Source: Pirellulales bacterium
GTDB taxonomy: Bacteria > Planctomycetota > Planctomycetia > Pirellulales > Lacipirellulaceae
Direction: 5' to 3'
NCBI GenBank assembly: GCA_028279215.1
Contig: JANQOF010000020.1
Location: 95,783 to 159,782, forward strand
Length of the DNA: 64,000 nucleotides
Shown: one piece after another, positions 41,523 to 50,493 of the stretch
How positions within the stretch are numbered: the first letter of the stretch is position 1
How the letters are laid out: the number at the start of each line of letters is the position of its first letter
The notes under the pieces: model-generated
Databases searched by the model: none
Told to the model about the DNA's origin: nothing
What the model saw: the letters and a program-made list of their open reading frames with translations, nothing else
Program-made: the position numbers and the translations under genes

Positions 41523-44500
41523 CTAACTCCTTCTTGCTACACTTGGTTGGAAAAGATAACCGCGTGACATGAGATACTTAGTTCCAAAGGCCAATAAGCA
41601 AATAGCGAACGGGAGGAGGGACGGCGGCTCGGGTACGCCAAGTGTTAGTCGGTCGAGCAAGGCTCCTCGTCCCGTAGCCAGGAAGTCCCTGCGAATAAGC
41701 ACCCAATCCGCCAAGTCGTTCACACCATCAATGTTGCGATCGCCGAGCATGTAGCTGTCGATGGTACCGCCACCCTGGTGCCGCTTCAGCCAGTTGTCGA
41801 CAAACAAACGAATGTCAAGTTCGTCATGCCTTCCATCGAAATTGAAGTCCGAGTTTTCGACGGGCAGCGTGTTACTGACGTTTGTTTGAAACGCCCAAAC
41901 ATCGTATTTAAGGCGAAGATCGTTGAATATCGCTTCATGCTGAGCGTCGTGTGCCAGGTTATTTTGCTCGAGCGGATCGTCGGCCAAGTTGTAGAGTTCC
42001 CATTCATTGGCGGCCGTGCCCCAAGTTGGGCTAGCAAAGTTGCTCGATACCAGCTTCCAGTCGCCGGACTGAAAGGCGCGGTTGCTCTCATGCTCGATGC
42101 CGTAGTCGCGCGGTCCGACGGGGGTACCCTCGGCTAGCAGTTGATCGAACGAGACAAGCGTCGGATGGAACGGTTCGACGTCGTACTCGGCGCCGTTCTG
42201 AGCGGTCCAGTTCGCGGGGAGTTGCATGTCGAGAATGGATAGGAGCGTTGGCATAATGTCGTTCACGGTAAGCGTGTCGTCCACAATTTCGCCCACAAGG
42301 TTCTGGTCGAGTCCGTCTCCCCATCGCACGATGAATGGCGAGTTGACGCCGCCTTCGTGCGTGTAGTGCTTGTAGTTGATGTACGGCGTATTGCTCACGT
42401 TTGCCCATCCGGTGCCATAAAAAACGGTGGGACCGGTGTCGGCATTGGTGCCCATTTCAAGCAGGTCTTGGCCAGTACGAATCGACTCGTTGACACTGAA
42501 GCCATACTCGTGCCACTCTGCGTCGCCACCATTGTCGGAGAGGAACATGACGATCGTGTTTTCCAGTTCACCGTTCACCTCAAGGTCATCGACTACCCGG
42601 CCAATGTTCTGATCGACTATGTCGACCATAGCCGCGTAGGATGCCATTCGCCGAACCAAGTCGGCTTGCCGGTCGGCGGCAAGGGAGTCCCAACTGCGAA
42701 TCTGATGGACGGCTTCGCCCGACTGATTCGTCGGCGGCACATCCGATCGTTCTGGGAGCGTTAAGCCGGAGTCGATGATGCCGATGTCAATCATGTTTTG
42801 GAGTCGATCGGCTCTCACTGCATCCCAGCCTGCCTGGTACTGCGATACGTATTGATCGACTAGCGACTTTGGCGCCTCAATCGGAAAATGAGGTGCTCCG
42901 AAGGCCATGTAACCAAAGAATGGATTGTCTGTCCCGTTGGCAGTATTGCGATCGCGATGATGCTGTAAGAAGTCGAGGGTATAGTCGCCGATGGCATCTG
43001 TTTGGTAGAACGTGGTTCCCTGAATGTACTGTGTGCTACCTGGGTGGGTTTGGTACGTCCGTGCGGCAATCGCGGGATTACCCGCACTCGATGACGACAG
43101 GAGCCGATATGCGTTTGGGTTCCAGTTATTCTCGGAGTGACTCGAGTTGTCGAATGTGAAGACGTGGTCGAATCCTCGCACTCGGGGGTCGGTGTTGTCG
43201 TTGCCCGGAATGGGGCCATTGCTGCCAAAGTTGGTGGTGCCGCCCAAGTGCCATTTGCCAGACATGTAAGTGTGATAGCCGTTGGCCTGGAGCAACTCTG
43301 GCAAGAAAACGTGGTTTTGGTTGAGTCGTCCGTTATCGCCGATGAGTACGTTGAAGCCCAATTTGTGATTCTGATGCCCCGTCATTAGTGCCGCGCGTGT
43401 CGGCGAGCAACGAGGCGCGACGTTGAAGTTCTTGAAACGGACACCTTCACTGGCGAGCGCGTCAAGATTCGGCGTGTTGATCTCTCCACCGTACGAGCCG
43501 AGATCCGAGTACCCAAGGTCGTCGGTGAGGATAATGAGGATGTTGGGATCCGACTGAGCAAGCGATGTACCACACGTTGCATAGCTGGTAGCTATCAGCG
43601 CCAGGCAAGTTGCGAATAGGCAACCCGAGAGACCACGCGCTCGATCTCTTGTTTCCACCCGTTCCAATAGACTCGCCAGTGCTGGGGCGATCATGCGCCG
43701 GCGAGTCCACAGCAGAACGGCCAGTATCGGCAAGGCAAGGAGAGACAACACCATGGCTGCTGGTTCCGATACGCGTTGTGTGAAGCTGGTCAACATCTGG
43801 CCCTGCCCTGCATCAATGAAGTCCTGACGCATCAAGACGCAATCGCCTAGGTCGTTTATTCCATTAAAGTCGCGGTCGCCCAACATGTAGCTGTCGGTGC
43901 TCCCAACTCCGTGGTCACGCAGCCAATTGTCAATGAACCATTGAGGGTCCAACGTGTCCTGAACGCCGTCGAAGTTAAAGTCGGAATTGGAATTGGGCAG
44001 CGAGCTGTTGACGTTCGTCTGAAACGCCCCGGGGAGTAATTGTGGCTTGGCGCCGTCGTTGTTGGGACTTTGGTAGGCGTCATCTGGAGGCGACATGACA
44101 AGATCACTGGGAACAACGTCTTCTGCGATCATCGACTGCAGTCGATCCGTCCTCACCGCGTCCCAGCCAGTCGAGAAGTCGGCGTGGGTGCCCGCAGTTA
44201 CGGTGCCGTTGGGGTTAACGGCGGAGTACTTGTTCACAACCTCTAGTGGGGCTTCGTTCCAAAAGTGTGGCGCACCGAAAGCGATGTATTGGAAGAACGG
44301 GTTGCTGGTTCCATTGGCGGCGTTCTTGTCGCGATGGTGCTGCAAGAAGTCGAGCGAATAGTCGATGATCGCATCCGTCTGATAGAACTCTGGTGTCCCG
44401 CCTGCCGAATCGGTAAACACCCCTGACGCATCGTAGCGGTTGTAGCCACCATTGTTGTCGGTGGCGTATCGATCGCCTGGCGGCGTGAGAGTTTGGACAT

Positions 44501-45050
44501 CGGTTAGTAGTCGATACTGGCCAGTCTGCCAGTTGCGAGCGTTGTTCGCCGAGCCGTTGTTGAACGTAAACGCGTGGTCGAATCCATGGACTCGGGGGTC
44601 TAAGGTCGCCGTTTCGGGTATTGGGCCAAGGGTTCCGAAATTGTCGGTGCTTCCAAGATGCCACTTCCCAAATAGGTACGTGCTATATCCGTTGTCTCGG
44701 AGCAATTCCGGGAGGAAAACGTGGTTCTGATTCAGCCTGACGCTATCGCCGCTCAACACACTGAATCCGACTTTTTGGTTCTGATGACCCGTCATTAGAG
44801 CCGCACGAGTAGGCGAGCAGCGCGGCTGCACGTAGTAATTGGTGAACTTGGCTCCGTTGTTGGCTAAGTCAGTTAGATTGGGCGTTTCCGCTGGCCCTCC
44901 GAAGGTAGAGATACTTGCAAACCCAAGGTCGTCGGCCAACATGATGGTGATGTTGGGCTGCGACTGTGCGTTAGCCTTCGCACGTAAGTAGTTGGTCAGC
45001 GCCAGCACCGCCATGACTCGGATGAAAGTTGAATAGGTCTCGATTCGCAT
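41523..45050 (-). CDS. Tandem double sulfatase precursor; first module truncated
   Basis: A 1175-aa frame. Module 1 (residues ~30-330) has ITIMLADDLGF and RCSPTRAALMTGHQN (modified Cys78), but the segment containing the second metal pair, intact in module 2 as MFLSDNGGD, is missing. The text jumps from a ...SPPDDAYQSPNNDGAK junction to the dockerin-like cassette (DFNFDGVQDTLDPQWFIDNWL) and a VSEPAAMVLSLLALPIL anchor. Then a second signal-like segment and full module 2 (RCSPTRAALM, Cys548), a dockerin cassette and VPEPPSLLPFAICLLAF. Module 1 is probably inactive or structural. ATG 45050 gives a signal peptide; GTG 45110 lies in a hairpin and was rejected. Confidence 0.85.
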   Translation of the reverse strand: MRIETYSTFIRVMAVLALTNYLRAKANAQSQPNITIMLADDLGFASISTFGGPAETPNLTDLANNGAKFTNYYVQPRCSPTRAALMTGHQNQKVGFSVLSGDSVRLNQNHVFLPELLRDNGYSTYLFGKWHLGSTDNFGTLGPIPETATLDPRVHGFDHAFTFNNGSANNARNWQTGQYRLLTDVQTLTPPGDRYATDNNGGYNRYDASGVFTDSAGGTPEFYQTDAIIDYSLDFLQHHRDKNAANGTSNPFFQYIAFGAPHFWNEAPLEVVNKYSAVNPNGTVTAGTHADFSTGWDAVRTDRLQSMIAEDVVPSDLVMSPPDDAYQSPNNDGAKPQLLPGAFQTNVNSSLPNSNSDFNFDGVQDTLDPQWFIDNWLRDHGVGSTDSYMLGDRDFNGINDLGDCVLMRQDFIDAGQGQMLTSFTQRVSEPAAMVLSLLALPILAVLLWTRRRMIAPALASLLERVETRDRARGLSGCLFATCLALIATSYATCGTSLAQSDPNILIILTDDLGYSDLGSYGGEINTPNLDALASEGVRFKNFNVAPRCSPTRAALMTGHQNHKLGFNVLIGDNGRLNQNHVFLPELLQANGYHTYMSGKWHLGGTTNFGSNGPIPGNDNTDPRVRGFDHVFTFDNSSHSENNWNPNAYRLLSSSSAGNPAIAARTYQTHPGSTQYIQGTTFYQTDAIGDYTLDFLQHHRDRNTANGTDNPFFGYMAFGAPHFPIEAPKSLVDQYVSQYQAGWDAVRADRLQNMIDIGIIDSGLTLPERSDVPPTNQSGEAVHQIRSWDSLAADRQADLVRRMASYAAMVDIVDQNIGRVVDDLEVNGELENTIVMFLSDNGGDAEWHEYGFSVNESIRTGQDLLEMGTNADTGPTVFYGTGWANVSNTPYINYKHYTHEGGVNSPFIVRWGDGLDQNLVGEIVDDTLTVNDIMPTLLSILDMQLPANWTAQNGAEYDVEPFHPTLVSFDQLLAEGTPVGPRDYGIEHESNRAFQSGDWKLVSSNFASPTWGTAANEWELYNLADDPLEQNNLAHDAQHEAIFNDLRLKYDVWAFQTNVSNTLPVENSDFNFDGRHDELDIRLFVDNWLKRHQGGGTIDSYMLGDRNIDGVNDLADWVLIRRDFLATGRGALLDRLTLGVPEPPSLLPFAICLLAFGTKYLMSRGYLFQPSVARRS

Positions 45051-45089
45051 GCAGTTTGTGTCAACTGTTCCGAAGCTATCTCTCGACTG

Positions 45090-45122
45090 CTGGGCGGCCG
45101 GTAACTTCACCCGGCCGCCCAG
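45090..45122 (-). terminator. Perfect 12-bp hairpin downstream of PEP-CTERM gene
   Basis: CTGGGCGGCCGG (45090-45101) and CCGGCCGCCCAG (45111-45122) form a 12-bp stem with a 9-base loop, 35 nt after the PEP-CTERM gene stop on the minus strand. No T-run follows. It is a candidate transcription-attenuating or mRNA-stabilising element between this gene and the double sulfatase. Confidence 0.5.
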
Positions 45123-45156
45123 ATTCTGAGCGCCAAATTGTCAAGTGAGACTCTTG

Positions 45157-46092
45157 TTAGCCCAGTCGCCTCCGCACGGCGCCCGTCGCGCCCGCACACA
45201 GCATCAAAATGCAGAGCACAACGGACTGTGGTTCGGGAACCAACGAGACGTTGAAGTTGTCTAGAAGCACCCTTTGACTCTGCCGAGCGTCGAGGCCAAT
45301 GTAGTTTTCGTTGGTGCCCGACCATTGGAAGGTTCCGCTACCTTGCGCCACGCCGTTAAAGAACACGGTGTAACCCACGGTCGATCCAGCGTTGAAGTCG
45401 GTAACCGAGAAGTCGGCGGAGATGGTGCCCGTGTTGGCGCCGACATCGATGCCGGCGACGGGGCCATCCGCGACGGTGATGTCCCCGGATCCCCAAGCGA
45501 TCGTATTGTTGGCGCGGAGCGCCAACCAGAAGTCGGAGATTCCTACGTCATTCAACGCGTCGTTGCTCGGGTTTCCGTTGTTGAACACGTTAAAAGCCTC
45601 TGTCATTTTCGGAGCGGTGCTCCCAGTTGGGTTGAAGGCGTCCCCGGCAGAATCTGCCTCCGCCATCGACATGCCGATCGCGAACGCGCCGCCGAACGCG
45701 GCAGCAGTCTGGCTGCTGTTTGCGGTAACCTCCAGCGACACGCTAAACCCTCCTGCGGTTAGGATCGATGGGTCGACGAAATTGTGATTCACGTAGGCGT
45801 TCGACGTTCCCGAGCCGATCGCCACGCCAAGTTGGTTGCTAACAATGTCGGTGTCGCCGCCGTCGGAACTGGGGGCGCCGCCATTGGTGTTGTCGTTGCC
45901 GTAAGGCAGCGAATAGGCAGGACTGCCCACGCCGGCATTGTCAGTGATGCCCACGGTGGACGCATTGATTTCTTCGTTGTCTGGGCGGTCAAAGCTGTCA
46001 GCAAAGATGGTTGCCGCATGGGTCGACCCGGCTAGCGCAGCCAGCATCACTCCACCTGCGACAAACCATACCCGCCACTTGTTGCCAATCAT
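45157..46092 (-). CDS. Secreted PEP-CTERM protein, lectin-like beta-sandwich
   Basis: A 311-aa protein. The signal (VWFVAGGVMLAALAGSTHA) is followed by TIFADSFDRPDNEEINASTVG and a beta-rich domain with YVNHNFVDPSILTAGGFSVS and DNFNVSLVP, clearly the same domain as in the double PEP-CTERM precursor at 37.1-40.2 kb. It ends with LVPEPQSVVLCILMLCAGATGAVRRR, a PEP-CTERM anchor. GGAG lies 7 nt before the ATG. It is the first gene of the leftward arm of the locus, facing the ECF sigma gene across a 390-base intergenic region. Confidence 0.85.
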   Translation of the reverse strand: MIGNKWRVWFVAGGVMLAALAGSTHAATIFADSFDRPDNEEINASTVGITDNAGVGSPAYSLPYGNDNTNGGAPSSDGGDTDIVSNQLGVAIGSGTSNAYVNHNFVDPSILTAGGFSVSLEVTANSSQTAAAFGGAFAIGMSMAEADSAGDAFNPTGSTAPKMTEAFNVFNNGNPSNDALNDVGISDFWLALRANNTIAWGSGDITVADGPVAGIDVGANTGTISADFSVTDFNAGSTVGYTVFFNGVAQGSGTFQWSGTNENYIGLDARQSQRVLLDNFNVSLVPEPQSVVLCILMLCAGATGAVRRRLG

Positions 46093-46139
46093 TAGTGCAC
46101 TCCAGGTTGAAGAGAACTTGGTGAGAAGGGTAATACTCG

Positions 46140-46157
46140 GTCGCACGCAAGTGCGAC
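46140..46157. promoter_or_regulatory. Palindrome in the divergent intergenic region
   Basis: GTCGCAC (46140-46146) and GTGCGAC (46151-46157) form a perfect 7-bp palindrome with a GCAA spacer, about 48 nt before the leftward PEP-CTERM gene start. The 390-base region (46093-46482) separates both arms of the locus and is the natural place for shared control; no confident promoter was read in it. The palindrome could be an operator or a hairpin. Confidence 0.35.
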
Positions 46158-46482
46158 ATCACGGCGCCTAAATGCCGTTGGTACGCGAACTGGACGAGTG
46201 GGCGCGTGAAGGTGCACCTGACAAGTTCAACCGCGTGTAACCCTTAACCAAGGCCTTAAGAGATTTGTGAGCCACAAAATGCCCAAAAGTCTGTCGCTAT
46301 CGCCGTACGTCGCGAATTCGCAGCTTGAGATCACGATTCCGGGAAACATCAGAGTTTTCGACTCATATGTCGCCCACCACAGATATATATAGGTGAGGGA
46401 TGGAACGATCCCGACTAGTTCCTTGCGAAACACCCCTTGGTGTTGATGCGACCATAATACCATCCTCTTCAATGCGACACCA

Positions 46483-47025
46483 ATGACGAAGGAAGACAAT
46501 CCACGCGATCGACAGGAAGAGTTCTTGTCGCTGTTCGCGGCCAGCCAGCGCCCTTTGCACGCCTACATCTTGGCGATGGTCTTCGACCCAGATGCCGCCG
46601 CCGACATCCTCCAAGAAACAAATATCGTGCTTTGGCAAAAGTTCGACCAATTCGAGATCGGCACGAGCTTTCTGGCATGGGCGCGTGGGATCGCTCGAAT
46701 AGGCGTGCTCCGGCATCGCCAGAAAACGTCGACGAGAATCGCAGCAATGGACCCGATGCAGCTGGAGTCTCTTGCGACATGTCTTGCAGATAGAGTGGGC
46801 GAAGGGTCGAGCCAACGGAGGGAAGCGCTCGACGTGTGTTTGAAGAAGCTCAGTCCAGCAGATCGTGAGCTTGTTTTGGCGAGATACGCGCCAGGCGCGT
46901 CAGTTGCTTCTATCGCCGACCGCCTTGAGCGGACAGCGAACAGTGTTTCCCAGTCACTTTGTCGTATTCGTCGCGCGTTGCTGAAGTGCGCAGAAAGGCG
47001 ACTTCAGAGTGCAGGTTACCGGTAA
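46483..47025 (+). CDS. ECF sigma factor heading the degradation locus
   Basis: A 180-aa sigma-70 family protein of the planctomycete/Rhodopirellula ECF type. Region 2 is visible in ILAMVFDPDAAADILQETNIVLW and FLAWARGIARIGVLRHRQ, region 4 in LKKLSPADRELVLARY and SIADRLERTANSVSQSLCRIRRALLKC. No Shine-Dalgarno precedes the ATG. The gene is the first of the rightward arm, 92 nt before the FecR-LamG gene. This sigma/FecR pairing is the usual ECF regulatory arrangement, here likely controlling the flanking sulfatase and glycosidase genes (inference). Confidence 0.92.
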   Translation: MTKEDNPRDRQEEFLSLFAASQRPLHAYILAMVFDPDAAADILQETNIVLWQKFDQFEIGTSFLAWARGIARIGVLRHRQKTSTRIAAMDPMQLESLATCLADRVGEGSSQRREALDVCLKKLSPADRELVLARYAPGASVASIADRLERTANSVSQSLCRIRRALLKCAERRLQSAGYR

Positions 47026-47117
47026 CGGGCAGTTGAGCCGGGTTAATAACGTGAGTCTCAGACAAAGTCGAATAGGTCACTAACTTTCCCGCTCGCTTCG
47101 TTGAGTGGAGTACAAAA

Positions 47118-48884
47118 ATGGATTCCGAAATCACAAGACTGATTAGCTCGGCTATCGACGGCCAGCTCGATGAGAAGGAAGCGGACCGCTTGAGGCAGTT
47201 GCTTTCGACGACACAGGGCGCTGACGACTTCCTGAGTCTTATGGAAGTACACTTGTCGCTCGCCGAACAGGTTGCGCCGGTGCGCTCCTTTTCGTTGGAA
47301 GAGCTGCAGGCAATCGTCGACGTAGAAAATCGCTTCCGCGACTTCGGCACTAGAGAAGTCGATTCCTACGAGGACGATCGGTCGGTCACCGCGCGAACGT
47401 CCGCCGGCGATCGGTACTCGAAGACTCGCAATCGATGGTTGGGCTTTGCGGGTGGCATTGCCGTCTCGCTATTGGTTATCTTGCCGGCCGCGTGGCAGTA
47501 TTTCGTGTTGGGGCAGAATGATGTTGTCGAAAAGGGCGACAACATCCAGTCTTCGCCGCCAGAAGGTATATCTTCGGGGGTTGCCGCGCGCATCGTGAAG
47601 AAGATTGATTGCGTGTGGGACAACGACCGTTGGATGGTGGCGCCGCCGGTCAGTTTTCGTGAAGGCGAGCACATTAACCTGACTAGCGGTTTATTGGTCC
47701 TCGAGTTCGATAGCGGCGCGCGAGTGACGTTGCAAGGACCAGCGAACGCGTCGCCGATCTCTGGGAATGCCCTCAGCCTTGAAGCCGGGGGCATGACAGC
47801 GATGGTGCCTGAACAGGCTCGGGGATTCACTGTCCATACGAGTTCCGGGGAGATCATCGACTTGGGCACCGAGTTTGGTGTGATCGCTGCCGCCGACGGT
47901 TCGGTGGAAACACATGTCTTTAAGGGGGAAGTGGTAAGCCATCTTGGCAGAGCCGATGACGAAGAGGTGACCGGAATGCCACTGGTAGAAGGTGAAGCTC
48001 AGTTCGTATCGTCCACGGGCGCGTCGCAAAGATCCGCTGCGCTGGAATCAAGGTTTCTTCGGCTTGGGTTCGGCCTCGAAAGTGCGATGTCCAGTTTGCC
48101 TCCTGTCGATCGCGGTCTTATCCTCTGGCTTGCGGCGGACGGGCGAATGCAACTGGACGAAAAAGGTCGCGTCATGGCATGGGGTGACAATCCCACAAGT
48201 GTGAATCAAGAGATCGAGGACGCATGGCAGGTGCATCCGCCAAGACGCCCTCAATGGAGCGAGAATGCGATCCAAGGGAAGCCAGGCGTCGAATTTGGCG
48301 GAAGGGCGATACTTGCAAGCGAACCGATTGAACTCGGTTCCGACATTACTGCGGCTGCCGTTTTTCAATTGACGCCTTCAAGAGTTCCACGGACGTTTGC
48401 GAACCTCCAATCCAAGCCCGGGAAACAACGTGAGCCGCGTCCCGATTTGGGTTTGCAACTGTTGAATCTATATGGCCCACCTCACCCTGTAATTCAAATC
48501 GAACGAGACCTGTCACTGCGCGCTCGCGTCCATCTGGGCTGGGATCCTAACCATCGTTACGACAACGATATCGGCGTGATCCAATCGAAGCCTATTGTAG
48601 ACGACATGCCACATGTCGTCTTGTATTCGTTTGATTCTTCGGCCAAGACAGCCAGCCTCTACTTGGACGGCGCGCTCGTGAGTCAAATCGAGGACGTTCC
48701 GGAATTCGCCGCGACCTATACGCCTCGTTACATCGGTAATCACCCTTATCGCGCCTATCATGGCTTCCCCGGTCATATTGGCGAGTTGATGTTGCATGAT
48801 GTTGCACTGAGTCGATCCGAAGTGAATGAGCTGACCAAATGGCTGAGCAACAAATACGGTATTGCGGTTCAGGCGTTGGATTAG
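47118..48884 (+). CDS. FecR-LamG membrane regulator (putative anti-sigma sensor)
   Basis: A 588-aa protein. The N-terminal ~90 residues (ITRLISSAIDGQLDEKEADRL) form an anti-sigma-like cytoplasmic part. One transmembrane helix follows (WLGFAGGIAVSLLVILPAAW, ~97-116), then a FecR domain (RVTLQGPANASPIS, FTVHTSSGEIIDLGTEFGV, HVFKGEVV). The C-terminal ~260 residues are a LamG/concanavalin-like jelly roll (LILWLAADGRMQLDEKG, GRAILASEP, YSFDSSAKTASLYLDGALV, HIGELMLHDVALSRSEVNEL). GGAG is 7 nt before the ATG. A periplasmic sugar-binding LamG on an anti-sigma suggests glycan sensing; this is an inference. Confidence 0.85.
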   Translation: MDSEITRLISSAIDGQLDEKEADRLRQLLSTTQGADDFLSLMEVHLSLAEQVAPVRSFSLEELQAIVDVENRFRDFGTREVDSYEDDRSVTARTSAGDRYSKTRNRWLGFAGGIAVSLLVILPAAWQYFVLGQNDVVEKGDNIQSSPPEGISSGVAARIVKKIDCVWDNDRWMVAPPVSFREGEHINLTSGLLVLEFDSGARVTLQGPANASPISGNALSLEAGGMTAMVPEQARGFTVHTSSGEIIDLGTEFGVIAAADGSVETHVFKGEVVSHLGRADDEEVTGMPLVEGEAQFVSSTGASQRSAALESRFLRLGFGLESAMSSLPPVDRGLILWLAADGRMQLDEKGRVMAWGDNPTSVNQEIEDAWQVHPPRRPQWSENAIQGKPGVEFGGRAILASEPIELGSDITAAAVFQLTPSRVPRTFANLQSKPGKQREPRPDLGLQLLNLYGPPHPVIQIERDLSLRARVHLGWDPNHRYDNDIGVIQSKPIVDDMPHVVLYSFDSSAKTASLYLDGALVSQIEDVPEFAATYTPRYIGNHPYRAYHGFPGHIGELMLHDVALSRSEVNELTKWLSNKYGIAVQALD

Positions 48885-48954
48885 ACGGCGGAACAAGATA
48901 CCGACCGCAGCATCACACTCAGAGAATAGCAGCCGTATGCAGGCTCTACGGGCC

Positions 48955-50469
48955 ATGAAGCCGATTCAAACTTGGAGAATCACACGGCTGTTCGTGTTCG
49001 TCGGGCTATTGGTTGCATCTGCTATGGCGCCGATCAGGTTGCTCGGCGCCGATCGACCAAATGTGCTCCTGATTCTTGTCGATGATCTCAAGCCCGCCCT
49101 TGGATGCTACTCTGACAAGCAGGCAATTACGCCAAATCTTGATCGCCTGGCACGACGAAGCATGCGATTCGATCTAGCGTACGCGAACCAGGCGGTCTGC
49201 GCGCCGTCGCGATACAATCTGATGCTTGGTTCGCTCTCCACATCGACAGGGCTATACCATCTAGGAGGGCGCCTGCGAGATTCCATACCCGACGCGGTTA
49301 CACTCCAGCAGCACTTCATGGCCCATGGTTACCGTTCAATTGGGGCGGGCAAGGTGTTTCACGTCGGACACGGTAATCCCGGCGATGAGTCTTCATTCGA
49401 CGAGTTTTATCCGGACAGCGTTGTTGAGTACGTGCTCGAGGAGAGCCGTGAGACCCCTTTAACGCTCGAAGAAGCAATGTTCACGAACGTGGGTAGCAAG
49501 ACAATTAGGGCTGGAAGAAAGCAAAAAAAAATCGGCCGTGGCGCCGCCGTCGAAGCCGCCGATGTGCCCGACGACGCTTATGCGGACGGTCGAACGGCTC
49601 AGAGAGTTATCAACTGCATGCGGAACTCGAAAGAGCGTGGTCAGCAGTTCTTTATTTCGGCCGGTTTCGCGCGGCCCCATCTCCCATTTACCGTACCTGT
49701 CAAGTACTTCGATATGCACGAGTTGTCGAAGTTCCAACTGCCCGTTTACAGAGACGCCCCGCAGGGCGCTCCACCCTACGCGCTGCGCAGTTTGCTCGGC
49801 GAGATTGGGAACTACTTTCCGGTTCGTGAACGCATCCACGAGGATGCCTATCAGACCGAACTCATTCGAGCCTACTACGCGTCGACGACTTACGTCGATG
49901 CCCAAATCGGCAAAGTCTTGACGGAGTTGCGGCGACTCGGATTGGCTGAGAACACCATCGTTGTGGTGTGGGGAGATCACGGCTGGCATCTCGGTGACCA
50001 TGGTCGCTTCAGCAAGCACGACAACTACGAACAGCCGACGCGAATTCCTCTGCTTTTCGCCGGACCTGGCATCGAGGGCGGAACCGCAACTGGCCAACTC
50101 GCAAGCTCAGTAGACGTCTATCCGACCTTGGCCGAGTTGGCCGGATTGCCACAACCGTACGGCCCACAACCGATCGATGGACTAAGCCTTGTGCCGGTGC
50201 TTCGCGATCCGGCCCGACGAGTCCGAGACCACATTACTCACTGCTTTCCAATGGACCGATTTGGCTGGGCGATTCGCGACAAGCGCTATCGCCTTGTGCA
50301 ATGGGGCGGCCATGGCATGGAGGGAAGTGGGCAGGAGCCGGAATTCGAACTATACGACATGCGAGAAGATCCACACGAGACGATCAATATCGCGGACCAG
50401 CACCCCGACATCGTCAATCGATTGCACGAGAAGTTTGCGCTTTATCCGCAGCCAGTTGATTCCAGGTAA
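48955..50469 (+). CDS. Iduronate-2-sulfatase-like secreted sulfatase (S1_7 type)
   Basis: A 504-aa sulfatase. The signal segment (LFVFVGLLVASAMAPIRLLGA) is followed by LLILVDDLKPALGCYS (metal Asp), AVCAPSRYNLMLG with modified Cys82, GKVFHVGHG, FARPHLPFTVP and VVWGDHGWHLGDHG (second metal pair). DDLKPALGCY and GDHGWHLGDHG are the signature of iduronate-2-sulfatase-like enzymes, which remove 2-O-sulfate from uronic acids; other sugars are possible. ATG 48955 is preferred over ATG 48937 or the longer frame. It lies 70 nt after the FecR-LamG gene in the same direction. Confidence 0.93.
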   Translation: MKPIQTWRITRLFVFVGLLVASAMAPIRLLGADRPNVLLILVDDLKPALGCYSDKQAITPNLDRLARRSMRFDLAYANQAVCAPSRYNLMLGSLSTSTGLYHLGGRLRDSIPDAVTLQQHFMAHGYRSIGAGKVFHVGHGNPGDESSFDEFYPDSVVEYVLEESRETPLTLEEAMFTNVGSKTIRAGRKQKKIGRGAAVEAADVPDDAYADGRTAQRVINCMRNSKERGQQFFISAGFARPHLPFTVPVKYFDMHELSKFQLPVYRDAPQGAPPYALRSLLGEIGNYFPVRERIHEDAYQTELIRAYYASTTYVDAQIGKVLTELRRLGLAENTIVVVWGDHGWHLGDHGRFSKHDNYEQPTRIPLLFAGPGIEGGTATGQLASSVDVYPTLAELAGLPQPYGPQPIDGLSLVPVLRDPARRVRDHITHCFPMDRFGWAIRDKRYRLVQWGGHGMEGSGQEPEFELYDMREDPHETINIADQHPDIVNRLHEKFALYPQPVDSR

Positions 50470-50493
50470 GTTCACGACTGGACCGAGGGAAAT

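Noticed and set aside
45051..45110. GTG start 20 codons upstream for the double sulfatase
   Set aside because: Lies in the loop of a 12-bp hairpin and would hide the signal peptide.
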